Source: Vibrio sinaloensis
GTDB taxonomy: Bacteria > Pseudomonadota > Gammaproteobacteria > Enterobacterales > Vibrionaceae
Length of the DNA: 64,000 nucleotides
Direction of reading: 5' to 3'
Assembly: GCF_023195835.1 (NCBI RefSeq)
Contig: NZ_CP096199.1
Location: 1,736,001-1,800,000 of the forward strand
Positions 51,865 through 62,462 of this stretch are shown in pieces (the stretch's first letter is position 1; each line of letters begins with the position of its first letter). The notes beneath the pieces are model-generated. The model had not been told where the DNA came from, searched no databases, and worked only from the letters and a program-made list of their open reading frames with translations. Position numbers and translations under genes: made by a program.

Positions 51865-52248
51865 CTAAGCTCCGCGCTTTTTAAGTTCAAATTCAAACTC
51901 ATCGGGGTAAAGCACGACGCCCTCTTGATTGCTGTCGGGAAACACCACCACTGCTAACTCGTCATCTTCTAGACCATAGGTCCAGCGGCTAAACCACTTA
52001 GCCGTAGAAATCGCTTCCGCTTGGCAATGAGCCCACTCCCCTGTCGCCCATTGCTGAGCAAATTCTTGGTGTGGCCACACAGGAACGCAATCTTCATCTT
52101 CGCTGTTAAGCATCACACAGCCATGTTCATCCGTCAGAATCCAGACTTTACGTTGCTGTGCCATCTCTTTGATACAGTAGTTTAAGCGCTCATCTGGACG
52201 CATCTTATTTACCGATTCAATTTGTTGTTGCGATAGTGGTTGTGACAT
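51865..52248 (-). CDS. DUF2750 protein
   Basis: 127 aa. Recognised by the DUF2750 pattern: WILTDEHGCVMLNSEDEDCVPVWPHQEFA and a C-terminal VVVFPDSNQEGVVLYPDEFEFEL. Cytosolic and acidic. No function known. AAGGGG precedes the ATG. It is convergent with the DUF2927 gene (4-nt gap). Confidence 0.8.
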   Translation of the reverse strand: MSQPLSQQQIESVNKMRPDERLNYCIKEMAQQRKVWILTDEHGCVMLNSEDEDCVPVWPHQEFAQQWATGEWAHCQAEAISTAKWFSRWTYGLEDDELAVVVFPDSNQEGVVLYPDEFEFELKKRGA

Positions 52249-52268
52249 ACATGCCCCTTAAAAAATAA

Positions 52269-52295
52269 AACGCCCACGATAGATACGTGGGCGTT
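52269..52295 (-). terminator. Terminator of ppaC
   Basis: CGCCCACG (52271-52278) pairs with CGTGGGCG (52286-52293); on the - strand it is followed by TTTTATTTTTT and lies 21 nt after the ppaC stop. Confidence 0.92.
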
Positions 52296-52315
52296 CGTCG
52301 CGATTGCTCGATAAA

Positions 52316-53221
52316 TTACGCTAGTTCAGCTTGTAGCCAAGGCCAACCTTGCTTCTTACGACTTAGCGTGTTTTCCATCATCAGCACGCCATCTTTTTCG
52401 TGCTTAACCAGCTTCTCTGCCCACTCACCTTTGTAGAGTAGACGAGTTTGTGCGGTAGTGATATCGGTTAGCATCACCGCGGCAAATGCCAGACCTTCTT
52501 CGTTGCAACGACGTTCTAGATCCGCTTCAAGCGCGTCAATCATGCCATCAACTTGCTCAAGTGTTGCAAGCTCAACTTGGCCAACCACAACATCACGACC
52601 ATTGAAAGGGTAACCTTTCAGATCTTTTTCGACCAATTCAGCCGCTGATAGGCCTTCGATGTTAGTTTTTGCGATCAACAAATCTTTGATGAACGTGTCG
52701 ACGTCAGTCACACCAGCGATTTCTGCAAGCTCGGCCACTGCGTCTTTGTCTTTTTGAGTACAAGTCGGTGATGCAAAACCTACCGTGTCAGATAGAATCG
52801 CAGACATCATAAGCTTAGCAATTTGTGGCTTGATTTCATGACCTTCAATCTTGAACATGTTGAACAGTACAGTGTTAGTACAACCAACAGGCCAAATCCA
52901 CGCTTCCATTGGGTTCACTGTCATCACATCACCTAGGCGGTGGTGATCAACGATACCCAGGATTTCAGCCTCAGCCACGTCATCTGGAGCTTGTGCGAGA
53001 TCTGAGTAGTCTACCAACCAGATTTTTTCGCCCGCCACTGAAGTGCGTAGCTCTGGAACTTCTGCGCCAGCGACTTCAAGAATGTGTTGAGTTTCACGGT
53101 TAATTTCACCTTGGCGAATCGGCTTTGCCTCAACACCACGTGCTGTTAGCAGTTCGGTTGCGACTAGTGCACTACAGATACTATCGCTATCAGGGTTCTT
53201 GTGACCTACAACTAGAATCAT
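52316..53221 (-). CDS. ppaC: Manganese-dependent inorganic pyrophosphatase
   Basis: 301 aa, family II pyrophosphatase of the DHH superfamily. Metal ligands are recognisable in GHKNPDSDS at the N-terminus, VDYSDL and the DHHRLGD motif near residue 93; the DHHA2 part ends in SRKKQGWPWLQ. It hydrolyses pyrophosphate with Mn or Co. The divergent neighbour is a Mn exporter, and a Fur-like palindrome lies between them. AGGA precedes the ATG. Confidence 0.95.
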   Translation of the reverse strand: MILVVGHKNPDSDSICSALVATELLTARGVEAKPIRQGEINRETQHILEVAGAEVPELRTSVAGEKIWLVDYSDLAQAPDDVAEAEILGIVDHHRLGDVMTVNPMEAWIWPVGCTNTVLFNMFKIEGHEIKPQIAKLMMSAILSDTVGFASPTCTQKDKDAVAELAEIAGVTDVDTFIKDLLIAKTNIEGLSAAELVEKDLKGYPFNGRDVVVGQVELATLEQVDGMIDALEADLERRCNEEGLAFAAVMLTDITTAQTRLLYKGEWAEKLVKHEKDGVLMMENTLSRKKQGWPWLQAELA

Positions 53222-53393
53222 CTTTTTTCCTATCTGACTTTATTTATTCCCGACTTGGGCAATTACTCACAAACCCAATATTTTACCCTAATTTGTCCGT
53301 TTGTCATCGGCTGAAAAAGAATATTTCGGCATAAGACATAGTGTGACGATAAAGCCGAACAAAAACCTATTGAAAATAATTCTCATTAGCATA

Positions 53394-53414
53394 AAATGAT
53401 AACTATTATCATTT
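53394..53414. promoter_or_regulatory. Fur/Mur-like palindrome between ppaC and mneA
   Basis: AAATGATAA (53394-53402), CTA, TTATCATTT (53406-53414): perfect 9-bp arms, close to the 19-bp Fur box pattern GATAAT-GATAATCATTATC. A second Fur-like half arrangement (AATAATTCTCATTAGCA, about 53377-53393) adjoins it. It sits 16 nt before the mneA ATG. Confidence 0.6.
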
Positions 53415-53429
53415 GCATTAAGAGCGAGT

Positions 53430-54632
53430 ATGGATAGCATTAAGATCAGCACGCAAACAGCGATAGGCTTCAAACTTGCCCAGTTTCGTCCCGCTTATAG
53501 ACGGCTGCTGTTGCCTATTGGTCTGATAACGCTGTTGTTGGCACCTCAGACTCGTCAGTCAGTGCTGCTCTCATTGGCCGATGCTTACTGGGCCGTTGCG
53601 TGTTATGTCGCGTTTACTCTTTCACTCTATCACTACTTAGCACGATTGTTTCGTCATCCCAATCGTGTAGTGAACCTTTATCACTCTTCACCCACCTACC
53701 AAGTCCTGTTTGCTTCCCTACTCGGGGCCTTGCCGGGCTGCGGCGGAGCCATCGTCGTGACCACCCAATTTGTTAGTGGTCGAGTAGGATTTGGGGCCTT
53801 AGTGGCTGTACTGACTTCAACCATGGGCGATGCGGCGTTTCTGCTCCTTGCCAGCCAACCGAAAACGGGGTTGGTGGTGATAGTGGTTGGTTGCGTTGTG
53901 GGTTGCCTCACCGGTTGGTGCGTAAACGTCATGCATCACGAAGGCTTTTTACGCCCCAAACATACCAGCACTTCCCCTACCCATCAGTGTTGCCGCAACC
54001 ACTCTCCCTCAATTGAGCAAACGGCAATCAATTTACAAGGTAAGTTTTGGCAATGGTTGTTGCTACCATCAGCGATCATCGCAGGCTTGAACTCGTTCCA
54101 AGTTGATATCAACTCATTGCTGTCGTTGCCTACACTGACGATGGAGTGGATCGGCGCAGTGCTTATCGTGGTCAGTATGCTGCTGTGGTCACTGACAAAG
54201 GAGATCAGCGACTATCAGTCAACCGTGGCAGAAGACTGCAAATCATTCTCTTCGCATCCGATGCAAAAAGCCGCTCAAGACACCAACTTTGTCACCGCTT
54301 GGGTCGTGGTCGCGTTTGTGGCCTTTGAGCTAATCCAAGCCAGTGCCGATATTCAGATGTCAGCAATACTCAACGATTGGGGACCCTGGATGCCCATGGC
54401 AGGGATGATCATCGGTTTACTGCCTGGATGCGGGCCACAGATCCTAGTGACGAGTCTTTACTTATCTGGGGCGGCGCCACTATCAACGCAGCTATCGAAC
54501 GCCATAGCCAATGATGGTGATGCGCTATTTCCGGCCATCGCCTTCGCTCCCAAAGCCGCTTTGGTCGCCAGTTTGTACTCAGCGCTGCCGGCACTTTTAA
54601 TCGGATATGGCTACTACTGGCTGTTTGAATAA
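53430..54632 (+). CDS. mneA: MneA-type manganese exporter (DUF2899 family)
   Basis: 400 aa, multi-pass membrane protein with two repeats carrying the family LPGCG motif at residues 101-105 (LPGCGGA) and 331-335 (LPGCGPQ). Between the halves, residues 169-191 are rich in His and Cys (MHHEG, THQCCRNHS), a likely metal-binding cytosolic or periplasmic loop. MneA exports Mn2+ in Vibrio cholerae. The upstream palindrome fits metal control. Confidence 0.82.
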   Translation: MDSIKISTQTAIGFKLAQFRPAYRRLLLPIGLITLLLAPQTRQSVLLSLADAYWAVACYVAFTLSLYHYLARLFRHPNRVVNLYHSSPTYQVLFASLLGALPGCGGAIVVTTQFVSGRVGFGALVAVLTSTMGDAAFLLLASQPKTGLVVIVVGCVVGCLTGWCVNVMHHEGFLRPKHTSTSPTHQCCRNHSPSIEQTAINLQGKFWQWLLLPSAIIAGLNSFQVDINSLLSLPTLTMEWIGAVLIVVSMLLWSLTKEISDYQSTVAEDCKSFSSHPMQKAAQDTNFVTAWVVVAFVAFELIQASADIQMSAILNDWGPWMPMAGMIIGLLPGCGPQILVTSLYLSGAAPLSTQLSNAIANDGDALFPAIAFAPKAALVASLYSALPALLIGYGYYWLFE

Positions 54633-54675
54633 CTTGGTTTTACCGCTCTCCACCACAACAAACAGAGACAAAAAA

Positions 54676-54700
54676 GCGCCCCAAATAGGGGCGCAAATTA
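54676..54700 (-). terminator. Terminator of the ect operon (after ask)
   Basis: GCGCCCC (54676-54682) pairs with GGGGCGC (54688-54694). On the - strand it is followed by TTTTTTGTC, about 30 nt after the ask stop. Confidence 0.9.
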
Positions 54701-54723
54701 AGGAGGAGATTGTTTTGCTTTGG

Positions 54724-56163
54724 TTATGCCACTTTCTGTGGTTTGGGTTTGCTGATTTTCGGCTGTCTATCGGCGAAAAACTCTTGGTGTAAAGCGAAAA
54801 TCGCTTGCTGGTACTCTTTGTCACTAACGACAAACTGCACATTGACATTGCGCATTGACGAGTGCAGCGCCACTGGCGTAATGTCTTGATTAAGCAGAGC
54901 AAATACGCCCTGCGCGAGCGCTTTATTGGTATCAATCTGTGCCCCAATAGCAGAAATCAGTGCGACCATGCGTCCCTTGATTTCAGCTTGCGGGTACTTC
55001 TTCTCTGCCTTGTACAACACTTTGTTCAGATTCTCACTGCTGCCACCCAAGTAATAAGTGATCGAGTTGGCATTCATCTCTTTACCGATTAGGCTCACAT
55101 GCGCGTCAGCAATGATTTCCATCAAATCGTAACTGACATTGTCCACATTGCCGACCATGCCTTGATCAAACAGATGCAGCGCAAATACTTTCTCTTTACC
55201 GGCAATAATCTCGATTTTATCTTTGCTCGATTGGTAGTCATTCGAAATCAATGTGCCTGGATGTTCAGGTTCAAAGGTGTTCTTGATTTGCAGCTCGATG
55301 TTTTTATCGCGAAGGCCAGCGGCAGCATTGGGGTGAATCGCTTCCATGCCTAAGTTTGCCAGTTGATCGGCCACATCATAGTTCGTCTTACCAATCGGCA
55401 GTACTTTATCCGGGCCAACAACACGAGGGTCTGCCGAACTCAGGTGATACTCTTTGTGAATTATCGCTAAATCGGCATTAGTGATCGCTGCAATTCGGCT
55501 AAAGGTAATCTCACTATAACCACGGTCATAGGTCGACATAAGCCCCTCAGAACAAGACGCATAGCCAGTCACAATAGGCAGCTCTTTGGTGACATCAATG
55601 CCAGCAAATGCATCTCGAATACTCTCATCCAAGCTTTTCGGCGTATTGGTCGTCCAACCAGAGAGGTCGACAAAACGAGCATTTAGGCCGATGTTCTTCA
55701 GTTTTAGTACCGTGTTAAACGCACTATGCGCTTCACCGATTGACGCTAAAAACTCACGGATTTGTGGTAAGTAATGACGCAGCGAAAACTGGCCATACTC
55801 GCAGGTTTCAAGAATATTGGAGATGCAGTTCTTCGCCTCTGCAATGCGCGAGCGAATAAACTTGTCTGCGCGGTGGCGACTCATTGGGTCGGCAAACATA
55901 TGTTCATTGGTCAATAGCATACGTTGCTCTAAATAAGAGAGCGCTTCTTGCCAACCGTCATCGCGTTTGGCAATCAGTTGATAGACACCTGGCTTGCTGG
56001 TTTTTTTACACTCAAGTAGTGAGTCGGTCATGCCGCCATACGCCGATACAACAAACACTCGGTTATAACGGTCGTTTTCAGCGGGACGTAAAATAATGTT
56101 ATCGAGAACAGCATCAAATGCTGTCATTGAGGTACCGCCGATTTTCTCTACGGTATAAGTCAT
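54724..56163 (-). CDS. ask: Ectoine-specific aspartate kinase (Ask_Ect)
   Basis: 479 aa. Aspartokinase with the opening VEKIGGTSM, then FVVSAYGGMTDSL, and two C-terminal ACT-type regions. The ectoine-linked class is recognised by this position and length, and in other bacteria it escapes feedback control to feed aspartyl phosphate into ectoine. It follows ectC after 97 nt containing a terminator-like hairpin. Confidence 0.93.
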   Translation of the reverse strand: MTYTVEKIGGTSMTAFDAVLDNIILRPAENDRYNRVFVVSAYGGMTDSLLECKKTSKPGVYQLIAKRDDGWQEALSYLEQRMLLTNEHMFADPMSRHRADKFIRSRIAEAKNCISNILETCEYGQFSLRHYLPQIREFLASIGEAHSAFNTVLKLKNIGLNARFVDLSGWTTNTPKSLDESIRDAFAGIDVTKELPIVTGYASCSEGLMSTYDRGYSEITFSRIAAITNADLAIIHKEYHLSSADPRVVGPDKVLPIGKTNYDVADQLANLGMEAIHPNAAAGLRDKNIELQIKNTFEPEHPGTLISNDYQSSKDKIEIIAGKEKVFALHLFDQGMVGNVDNVSYDLMEIIADAHVSLIGKEMNANSITYYLGGSSENLNKVLYKAEKKYPQAEIKGRMVALISAIGAQIDTNKALAQGVFALLNQDITPVALHSSMRNVNVQFVVSDKEYQQAIFALHQEFFADRQPKISKPKPQKVA

Positions 56164-56212
56164 ATAAGAACCTTTTGGGTTTCTAAAATGTGGGTTGAGT
56201 GGGTGAACAAAA

Positions 56213-56227
56213 GGGGCATCTTGCCCC
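56213..56227 (-). terminator. Attenuator-like hairpin between ectC and ask
   Basis: GGGGCA (56213-56218) and TGCCCC (56222-56227); on the - strand followed by CTTTTGTT. Stem short but GC-rich. Probably lowers ask expression relative to ectABC. Confidence 0.55.
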
Positions 56228-56260
56228 TAAGAAAGGTCAACAGACCCTCGAAACAAACGA

Positions 56261-56647
56261 TTAATCAACCAGTGGGTAGACACCGTTTTCATCATGAACT
56301 TCTTGACCTGTAATAGGCGGATTGAACACACAGGCCATCACCATTGGCGTACCTTTGTAAGCACGCAGATAATGTTCATCATGTTTGTCTAGGATGTAGA
56401 GGGTGCCTGGACGGATCGGATAGGTTTCGCCGCCAACCACTTCAATCTCTCCTTCACCACTCACACAGTAAACTGACTCAAGATGATTCTTGTAGTGGAT
56501 GTGCGTTTCAGTATCTTCATAAATGGTTGTGATATGAAATGAGAACCCCATGTTGTCATCCTTCAACAACATACGAACGCTTTCCCAGGTTTCAGCGACC
56601 ACGCGACGTTCACTATCACGACACTCTTCTAGTGTTCTTACTATCAT
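56261..56647 (-). CDS. ectC: Ectoine synthase
   Basis: 128 aa, cupin fold. Motifs: [35 protein letters not shown], with His and Glu as likely metal ligands. Cyclises N-acetyl-diaminobutyrate to ectoine. Third gene of ectABC-ask; 14 nt after ectB. Confidence 0.97.
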   Translation of the reverse strand: MIVRTLEECRDSERRVVAETWESVRMLLKDDNMGFSFHITTIYEDTETHIHYKNHLESVYCVSGEGEIEVVGGETYPIRPGTLYILDKHDEHYLRAYKGTPMVMACVFNPPITGQEVHDENGVYPLVD

Positions 56648-56661
56648 GTTTCACTCTCGTT

Positions 56662-57927
56662 TTAAGATGCTTTCTTAATGTGTTTAGCGGCTACTTGATT
56701 CACTGATTTCTCAAAGATCGCTAGGCCTTGATCTAACTCAGCTTCAGTGATGGTCAACGGGCAGAAAAACTTCACCACCTCATCATTTGGACCAGCCGTC
56801 TCGATCACCATGCCATTGTCAAAACAGGCACTGGTAATCTCATCAGAGATGTCTCCGTCGTGACACTCGACACCCGTCATCATGCCTCGACCCTTTTGCT
56901 GCAAGAACAGCTCTGGATAACGTTTAATGTTGCGCTGAATGACTTCGCTCACTTTTGCAGAGCAAAGGGCAATGTGTTGTTCGAATTGTTCATCAGCCCA
57001 GTAGATTTCTAGCGCTTTTGCAGCGGTGACAAAGGCATGGTTGTTACCGCGGAAGGTGCCGTTGTGTTCACCTGGTTTCCACAGGTCGAGCTCAGGTTTG
57101 AGCAATACCACCGCCATTGGTAGACCGTATCCACCGATTGATTTAGATAGGGTCACGATGTCAGGAACGATGCCAGATGGCTCAAAGCTAAAGAAAGTTC
57201 CAGTGCGGCCACAGCCTGCCTGTATATCATCAACAATCATCAGAATGTCATGTTGGTCACAGAGCTTACGCAGGCGCTGGAGCCATTGATTTGAAGCTGC
57301 ATTGAGTCCGCCCTCGCCTTGCACTGTTTCCAACAGCACTGCGGCAGGTTTATCCATACCGGCAGAGTTATCATTGAGCATGGTTTCGAACAGTTTAAGG
57401 CCGTCAATATCTGCGTAACCTTCGAATGGAATGCGCGTCACATTGGTCAAGCTCGTGCCTGCACCTTGGCGGTGATGCTGGTTACCGGTTGCCGACAACG
57501 CACCCGTTGTGCAGCCATGGAAACCGTTAGTGAATGCCACTACTGAGTCACGACCTTTGACCTTACGCGCCAACTTCAGCGCTGCTTCGACAGCATTGGT
57601 GCCTGTCGGTCCAGTAAACTGGACTTTATAGTTCAGATCGCGCGGTGCCAAAATATAATTTTGTAGCGCGGTTAAGAAGTCCGCTTTTGCTTGAGAATGC
57701 ATATCTAGACCGTGGGTTAGGCCATCCATCTCGATGTACTCAAGCAAGGCGAGTTTTAATACAGGGTTATTGTGGCCGTAGTTCAGTGAACCTGCCCCAG
57801 CGAGGAAATCTAGGTAACGATCGCCTTGTTCAGTTTCGAGCCAGCAACCTTTTGCTTTAGTGAATACTACTGGAAAACTGTTCGAATAAGAGCGGACTTT
57901 TGATTCCTGCTTTTTAAAAATATCCAT
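56662..57927 (-). CDS. ectB: L-2,4-diaminobutyrate aminotransferase
   Basis: 421 aa, class III PLP aminotransferase. Contains VLLETVQGEGGLNAAS, the PLP-binding TLSKSIGGYG (Lys) and GTFRGNNHAFVTA. Makes diaminobutyrate from aspartate semialdehyde and glutamate. Second gene of the operon, 24 nt after ectA. Confidence 0.97.
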   Translation of the reverse strand: MDIFKKQESKVRSYSNSFPVVFTKAKGCWLETEQGDRYLDFLAGAGSLNYGHNNPVLKLALLEYIEMDGLTHGLDMHSQAKADFLTALQNYILAPRDLNYKVQFTGPTGTNAVEAALKLARKVKGRDSVVAFTNGFHGCTTGALSATGNQHHRQGAGTSLTNVTRIPFEGYADIDGLKLFETMLNDNSAGMDKPAAVLLETVQGEGGLNAASNQWLQRLRKLCDQHDILMIVDDIQAGCGRTGTFFSFEPSGIVPDIVTLSKSIGGYGLPMAVVLLKPELDLWKPGEHNGTFRGNNHAFVTAAKALEIYWADEQFEQHIALCSAKVSEVIQRNIKRYPELFLQQKGRGMMTGVECHDGDISDEITSACFDNGMVIETAGPNDEVVKFFCPLTITEAELDQGLAIFEKSVNQVAAKHIKKAS

Positions 57928-57951
57928 GATGATACCGTTTCTAACTCCTGA

Positions 57952-58506
57952 TTATTGGTTGTGGTTTAGTGGGATACGATATAGGTATTCGCTATCATGC
58001 TTCCCTTTGAAGTGTTTATGCTCGTCAAGAAATTTACTCACCTTACCTTGCAAACCATGCTGTTGGTCTAGCTTGTTAAACAGTGCCCATGATGCTTGGT
58101 TGTCTTTGGTGATGGTGGTTTCAACCGCGTCAATGTTGCGCAAGTTTTCTCGGTTGAGCAGCGATGAAAGCATAGTGAATGCTAGACCTTGACCACGAAA
58201 GTCAGCGCCGATTGCCACCTGCCAGACGAACAGAGTGTTCGGTTGCTCAGGTTTTACGTAAGCAGAAATAAAACCCGCAACCTTGTCGCCTTGCTTAGCG
58301 ATCACACACGTTTTACTAAAGTGAGTAGACTGCAAAAAATTACAGTACGAAGAGTTAACATCAAGAGGTGGACACTCAGCAATCAACTGGGCGACGCCAT
58401 CTCCATCTTCAGCACAAGGCTGACTTAATTTCAGTTCAGACTGGTGGTCATCCTGTATTTCTGGGTACATAACCCAAGGTGCTGAAGCTATCATGTGTAA
58501 ATACAT
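57952..58506 (-). CDS. ectA: L-2,4-diaminobutyrate acetyltransferase
   Basis: 184 aa, GNAT fold with the acetyl-CoA loop VAIGADFRGQGLAFTML. First step specific to ectoine. The start is uncertain: the first ATG (58506) follows AAAGGAA with very short spacing; the Met at 58494 (MIASAPWVMYPE) also fits the family N-terminus. Upstream are a CRP-like site and a 22-bp palindrome. Confidence 0.95.
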   Translation of the reverse strand: MYLHMIASAPWVMYPEIQDDHQSELKLSQPCAEDGDGVAQLIAECPPLDVNSSYCNFLQSTHFSKTCVIAKQGDKVAGFISAYVKPEQPNTLFVWQVAIGADFRGQGLAFTMLSSLLNRENLRNIDAVETTITKDNQASWALFNKLDQQHGLQGKVSKFLDEHKHFKGKHDSEYLYRIPLNHNQ

Positions 58507-58591
58507 TTCCTTTGAACTCTAAACAATTAACGCCATTAATATCGGCTAAACCGGATTGAAAGATCAAATCACACTGACATTAAGCGCCCAT

Positions 58592-58613
58592 TTATGTGAC
58601 TCATATCACATAA
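58592..58613. promoter_or_regulatory. CRP-type site upstream of ectA
   Basis: TTATGTGA (58592-58599), 6-nt spacer, TCACATAA (58606-58613): a perfect match to TGTGA-N6-TCACA with symmetric flanks. It lies 86 nt upstream of the ectA start and 176 nt upstream of the TPR gene, so it may serve either direction. Confidence 0.75.
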
Positions 58614-58624
58614 ACAAGCCAAAT

Positions 58625-58646
58625 ATTAATTAGTGGTCTAATTAAT
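58625..58646. promoter_or_regulatory. 22-bp palindrome upstream of ectA (candidate CosR operator)
   Basis: ATTAATTAG (58625-58633), TGGT, CTAATTAAT (58638-58646); perfect 9-bp arms. Such a site suits a MarR-type dimer; in Vibrio CosR (MarR family) represses ectABC-ask. I cannot confirm that the motif is the CosR site. Confidence 0.5.
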
Positions 58647-58789
58647 GATTTATCAACATGCTGATCGTGTTAGGGTAACGCCCGCGCGATGGCGCTGATT
58701 CGTCGAACAAATGACGCTGACGTGTAAAAACATGAACAAATTTGTTAAGGTTTCGGCACTACAAATCAAATAGATAGATGGACGCGAAT

Positions 58790-59644
58790 ATGCGACTTTG
58801 GATAACGTTTCTCGGCTTGCTTTGCACTCTAACTAGTCTGCCAGCCTTCTCTGAACCCACCGCCTACTCAGATTCGGAATTACTCGACCGCCCACTAATG
58901 GAGCGTTATATCCTGGATGAACTCAAAGCATTGAGGCAAGATCAGCAAGATTTAGAACGTCGAGTCATCGTACAAATTACCGATCGTGAACTGAGCGTGG
59001 CTGACAAGTCACTTAACTATGCCAACGTCACTGTTACCTACTTTTTCTATATCATCGCAGGTGTCGCGTCTCTTATCGCTTTTGTTGGATGGCAGTCTCT
59101 ACGGGAGTTCAAGCACAACACTAAAGAGATGGCGGACAAGCGTCTTGATGCAATCGCCAAAGATTACGAGAAAAAGTTCAGCGTGCTCGAACGCGACCTG
59201 AAACGCAAAACTCGTATCATCAGTGAAAACAATAAAGAAATTGAAAAGATTAATGAGATTCACAACTTGTGGTTGCGAGCGCAAAGCATGCCGACCGCAG
59301 AGCAACGGATTGATGTGTTCGATGAGATTTTAACCATCAGACCTGGTGATTTAGAAGCCTTAACTTACAAAGCCGACGCGGCGATGGAAATTAAAGAGTA
59401 CCACTGGGCACTTAGCCTTTGTAACCGCGTGCTCGAGCTAGACACCACCAATGGCCCTGCACTCTATCAAAGAGCCTGTGCCTACTCCCGTTTGGGTGTT
59501 GAGGAGCAAGCTATTGAAGATCTCGAAAAGGCGATTGAAGCCAGCCCGTCTATCTCTGATTTGATCGATAATGAGCCGGATTTGGAAGGTTTGCATGGCA
59601 ACCCGAGGTTCGATGCCCTAATTCCGGTACACACAGAAACTTAG
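58790..59644 (+). CDS. Membrane-anchored TPR protein
   Basis: 284 aa from the ATG at 58790, with GGACG upstream; the ATG at 58778 adds four residues but has no ribosome binding site. A signal peptide (to about residue 21) is followed by a helical stretch, a membrane helix at about 79-99 (YFFYIIAGVASLIAFVGW), a coiled coil, and at the C-terminus two or three TPR repeats (from about 180). The TPR part is predicted cytosolic, so it may recruit partner proteins to the membrane. I cannot assign a function. Confidence 0.72.
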   Translation: MRLWITFLGLLCTLTSLPAFSEPTAYSDSELLDRPLMERYILDELKALRQDQQDLERRVIVQITDRELSVADKSLNYANVTVTYFFYIIAGVASLIAFVGWQSLREFKHNTKEMADKRLDAIAKDYEKKFSVLERDLKRKTRIISENNKEIEKINEIHNLWLRAQSMPTAEQRIDVFDEILTIRPGDLEALTYKADAAMEIKEYHWALSLCNRVLELDTTNGPALYQRACAYSRLGVEEQAIEDLEKAIEASPSISDLIDNEPDLEGLHGNPRFDALIPVHTET

Positions 59645-59659
59645 CGATTTAGATACAAC

Positions 59660-59690
59660 AAAGCCGCCTTTTTCGGCGGCTTTTGTGTTT
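59660..59690. terminator. Bidirectional terminator between the TPR gene and hisI
   Basis: GCCGCC (59663-59668) pairs with GGCGGC (59675-59680), extended by AAA/TTT pairs; U-rich tail TTTTGTGTTT on the + strand. The - strand side has less U. Confidence 0.82.
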
Positions 59691-59697
59691 AATGCGA

Positions 59698-60329
59698 TTA
59701 TTTATGACGCTCTTTTAGCTTGTTAATCACATCGTTGATTGATAAGCCTTGATCCTGCAGCAGTACCATCAGATGGTAAATCAGATCCGCAGACTCACAC
59801 ACTAACTCCGCCTTATCGCCCGACGTCGCCGCAAGCGCGACTTCAACGCCTTCTTCACCCACCTTTTGCGAAATCCGCTTGGTGCCACGAGCATAAAGAC
59901 TAGCGGTGTAAGACGAGTCTGGATCGGCACTCTTGCGGGCAGCCAATAATTGCTCAAGTTGATGAAGCCACACCATTTGGCTCTCTTCTTGCACATCACC
60001 ATCCCAACAGGTCGTTGTGCCCGTGTGGCACGTCGGGCCAATGGGATTCACTTTAACCAGTAGTGTATCGCTGTCGCAATCTAGGGCGATGTTCTTAAGC
60101 TGCAACACGTTGCCCGAGGTTTCACCTTTGGTCCAAAGGCGTTGTTTGGTGCGCGAATAAAAGGTTACTTGACCTGTTTCACCCGTTTTTGCCAACGCAT
60201 CCTGGTTCATGTAACCCATCATCAGCACTTGGCTAGACTCAAAATCTTGGACGATGGCAGGGACCAGACCATCCACCTTTTCCCAGTTGATTCGCTCTGT
60301 TAGCGAACTGACGTCGGCGGTGTTAAAAC

Positions 60330-60333
<4 letters not shown>
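59698..60333 (-). CDS. hisI: Phosphoribosyl-AMP cyclohydrolase/phosphoribosyl-ATP pyrophosphatase
   Basis: 211 aa, the fused HisIE form. The cyclohydrolase half contains [16 protein letters not shown] and the metal-binding CDSD and CHTG residues; the pyrophosphatase half has [13 protein letters not shown]. Steps 2 and 3 of histidine synthesis. Last gene of the operon; overlaps hisF by 4 nt. Confidence 0.97.
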
Positions 60334-61834
<1,501 letters not shown>

Positions 61835-62449
61835 TTATAATTCTAAGAAGTTTTGAATAAGCTTCGCGCCCGCTTTTGAAGAACGCTCTGGGTGGAACTG
61901 CACACCATAGTAGTTGCCACTCTGCACTGCTGCAGTAAATGGATTTCCGTAATCACATTCGGCGATGGTGTAGCCTCCAACTGGCATCGCAAAGCTGTGC
62001 ACAAAGTAGAAGTACTCGCCTTCCTCAATCCCTTTGAAAAGTGGATGACCCGCCTTTGCCGCCACCGTGTTCCAGCCCATATGAGGAAGCGGTAGATCGC
62101 CAGTTTGCAGTAGCTTCACTTCACCGTCACACAGTCCGAGACACTCCACCAGCTCGTCTGCTTTTTGGCCTTTCTCTTGAGAAACTTTACCGAGCAATTG
62201 CATACCTAAACAGATACCAAGCAACGGCTTTTCTACTTGTTTTACCAAGTTGATTAGATCACGCTCTTCAAGGTTTTTCATCGCTTCACTCGCGGTTCCT
62301 ACGCCCGGTAGAAACAGCTTATCCGCAGCCAAAACCACTTGCGGATCTTTAGATATGGTGACCTCATAACCAAGGCGTTCAATGGCGAACTTGACTGAAG
62401 ATACGTTGGCGCATCCGGTATCGATAATGACGACTTTCTGTTCTGTCAT
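61835..62449 (-). CDS. hisH: Imidazole glycerol phosphate synthase, glutaminase subunit
   Basis: 204 aa, class I glutamine amidotransferase. Nucleophile Cys80 in [12 protein letters not shown] and the His/Glu pair in QFHPERS complete the triad. Supplies ammonia to HisF. AGGGAG before the ATG. Confidence 0.97.
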   Translation of the reverse strand: MTEQKVVIIDTGCANVSSVKFAIERLGYEVTISKDPQVVLAADKLFLPGVGTASEAMKNLEERDLINLVKQVEKPLLGICLGMQLLGKVSQEKGQKADELVECLGLCDGEVKLLQTGDLPLPHMGWNTVAAKAGHPLFKGIEEGEYFYFVHSFAMPVGGYTIAECDYGNPFTAAVQSGNYYGVQFHPERSSKAGAKLIQNFLEL

Positions 62450-62462
62450 TGGTTACTCTCCC

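Noticed and set aside
53222..53429. yybP-ykoY manganese riboswitch before mneA
   Set aside because: Only about 16 nt separate the palindrome from the ATG, too short for a riboswitch; the sequence is a DNA operator type.
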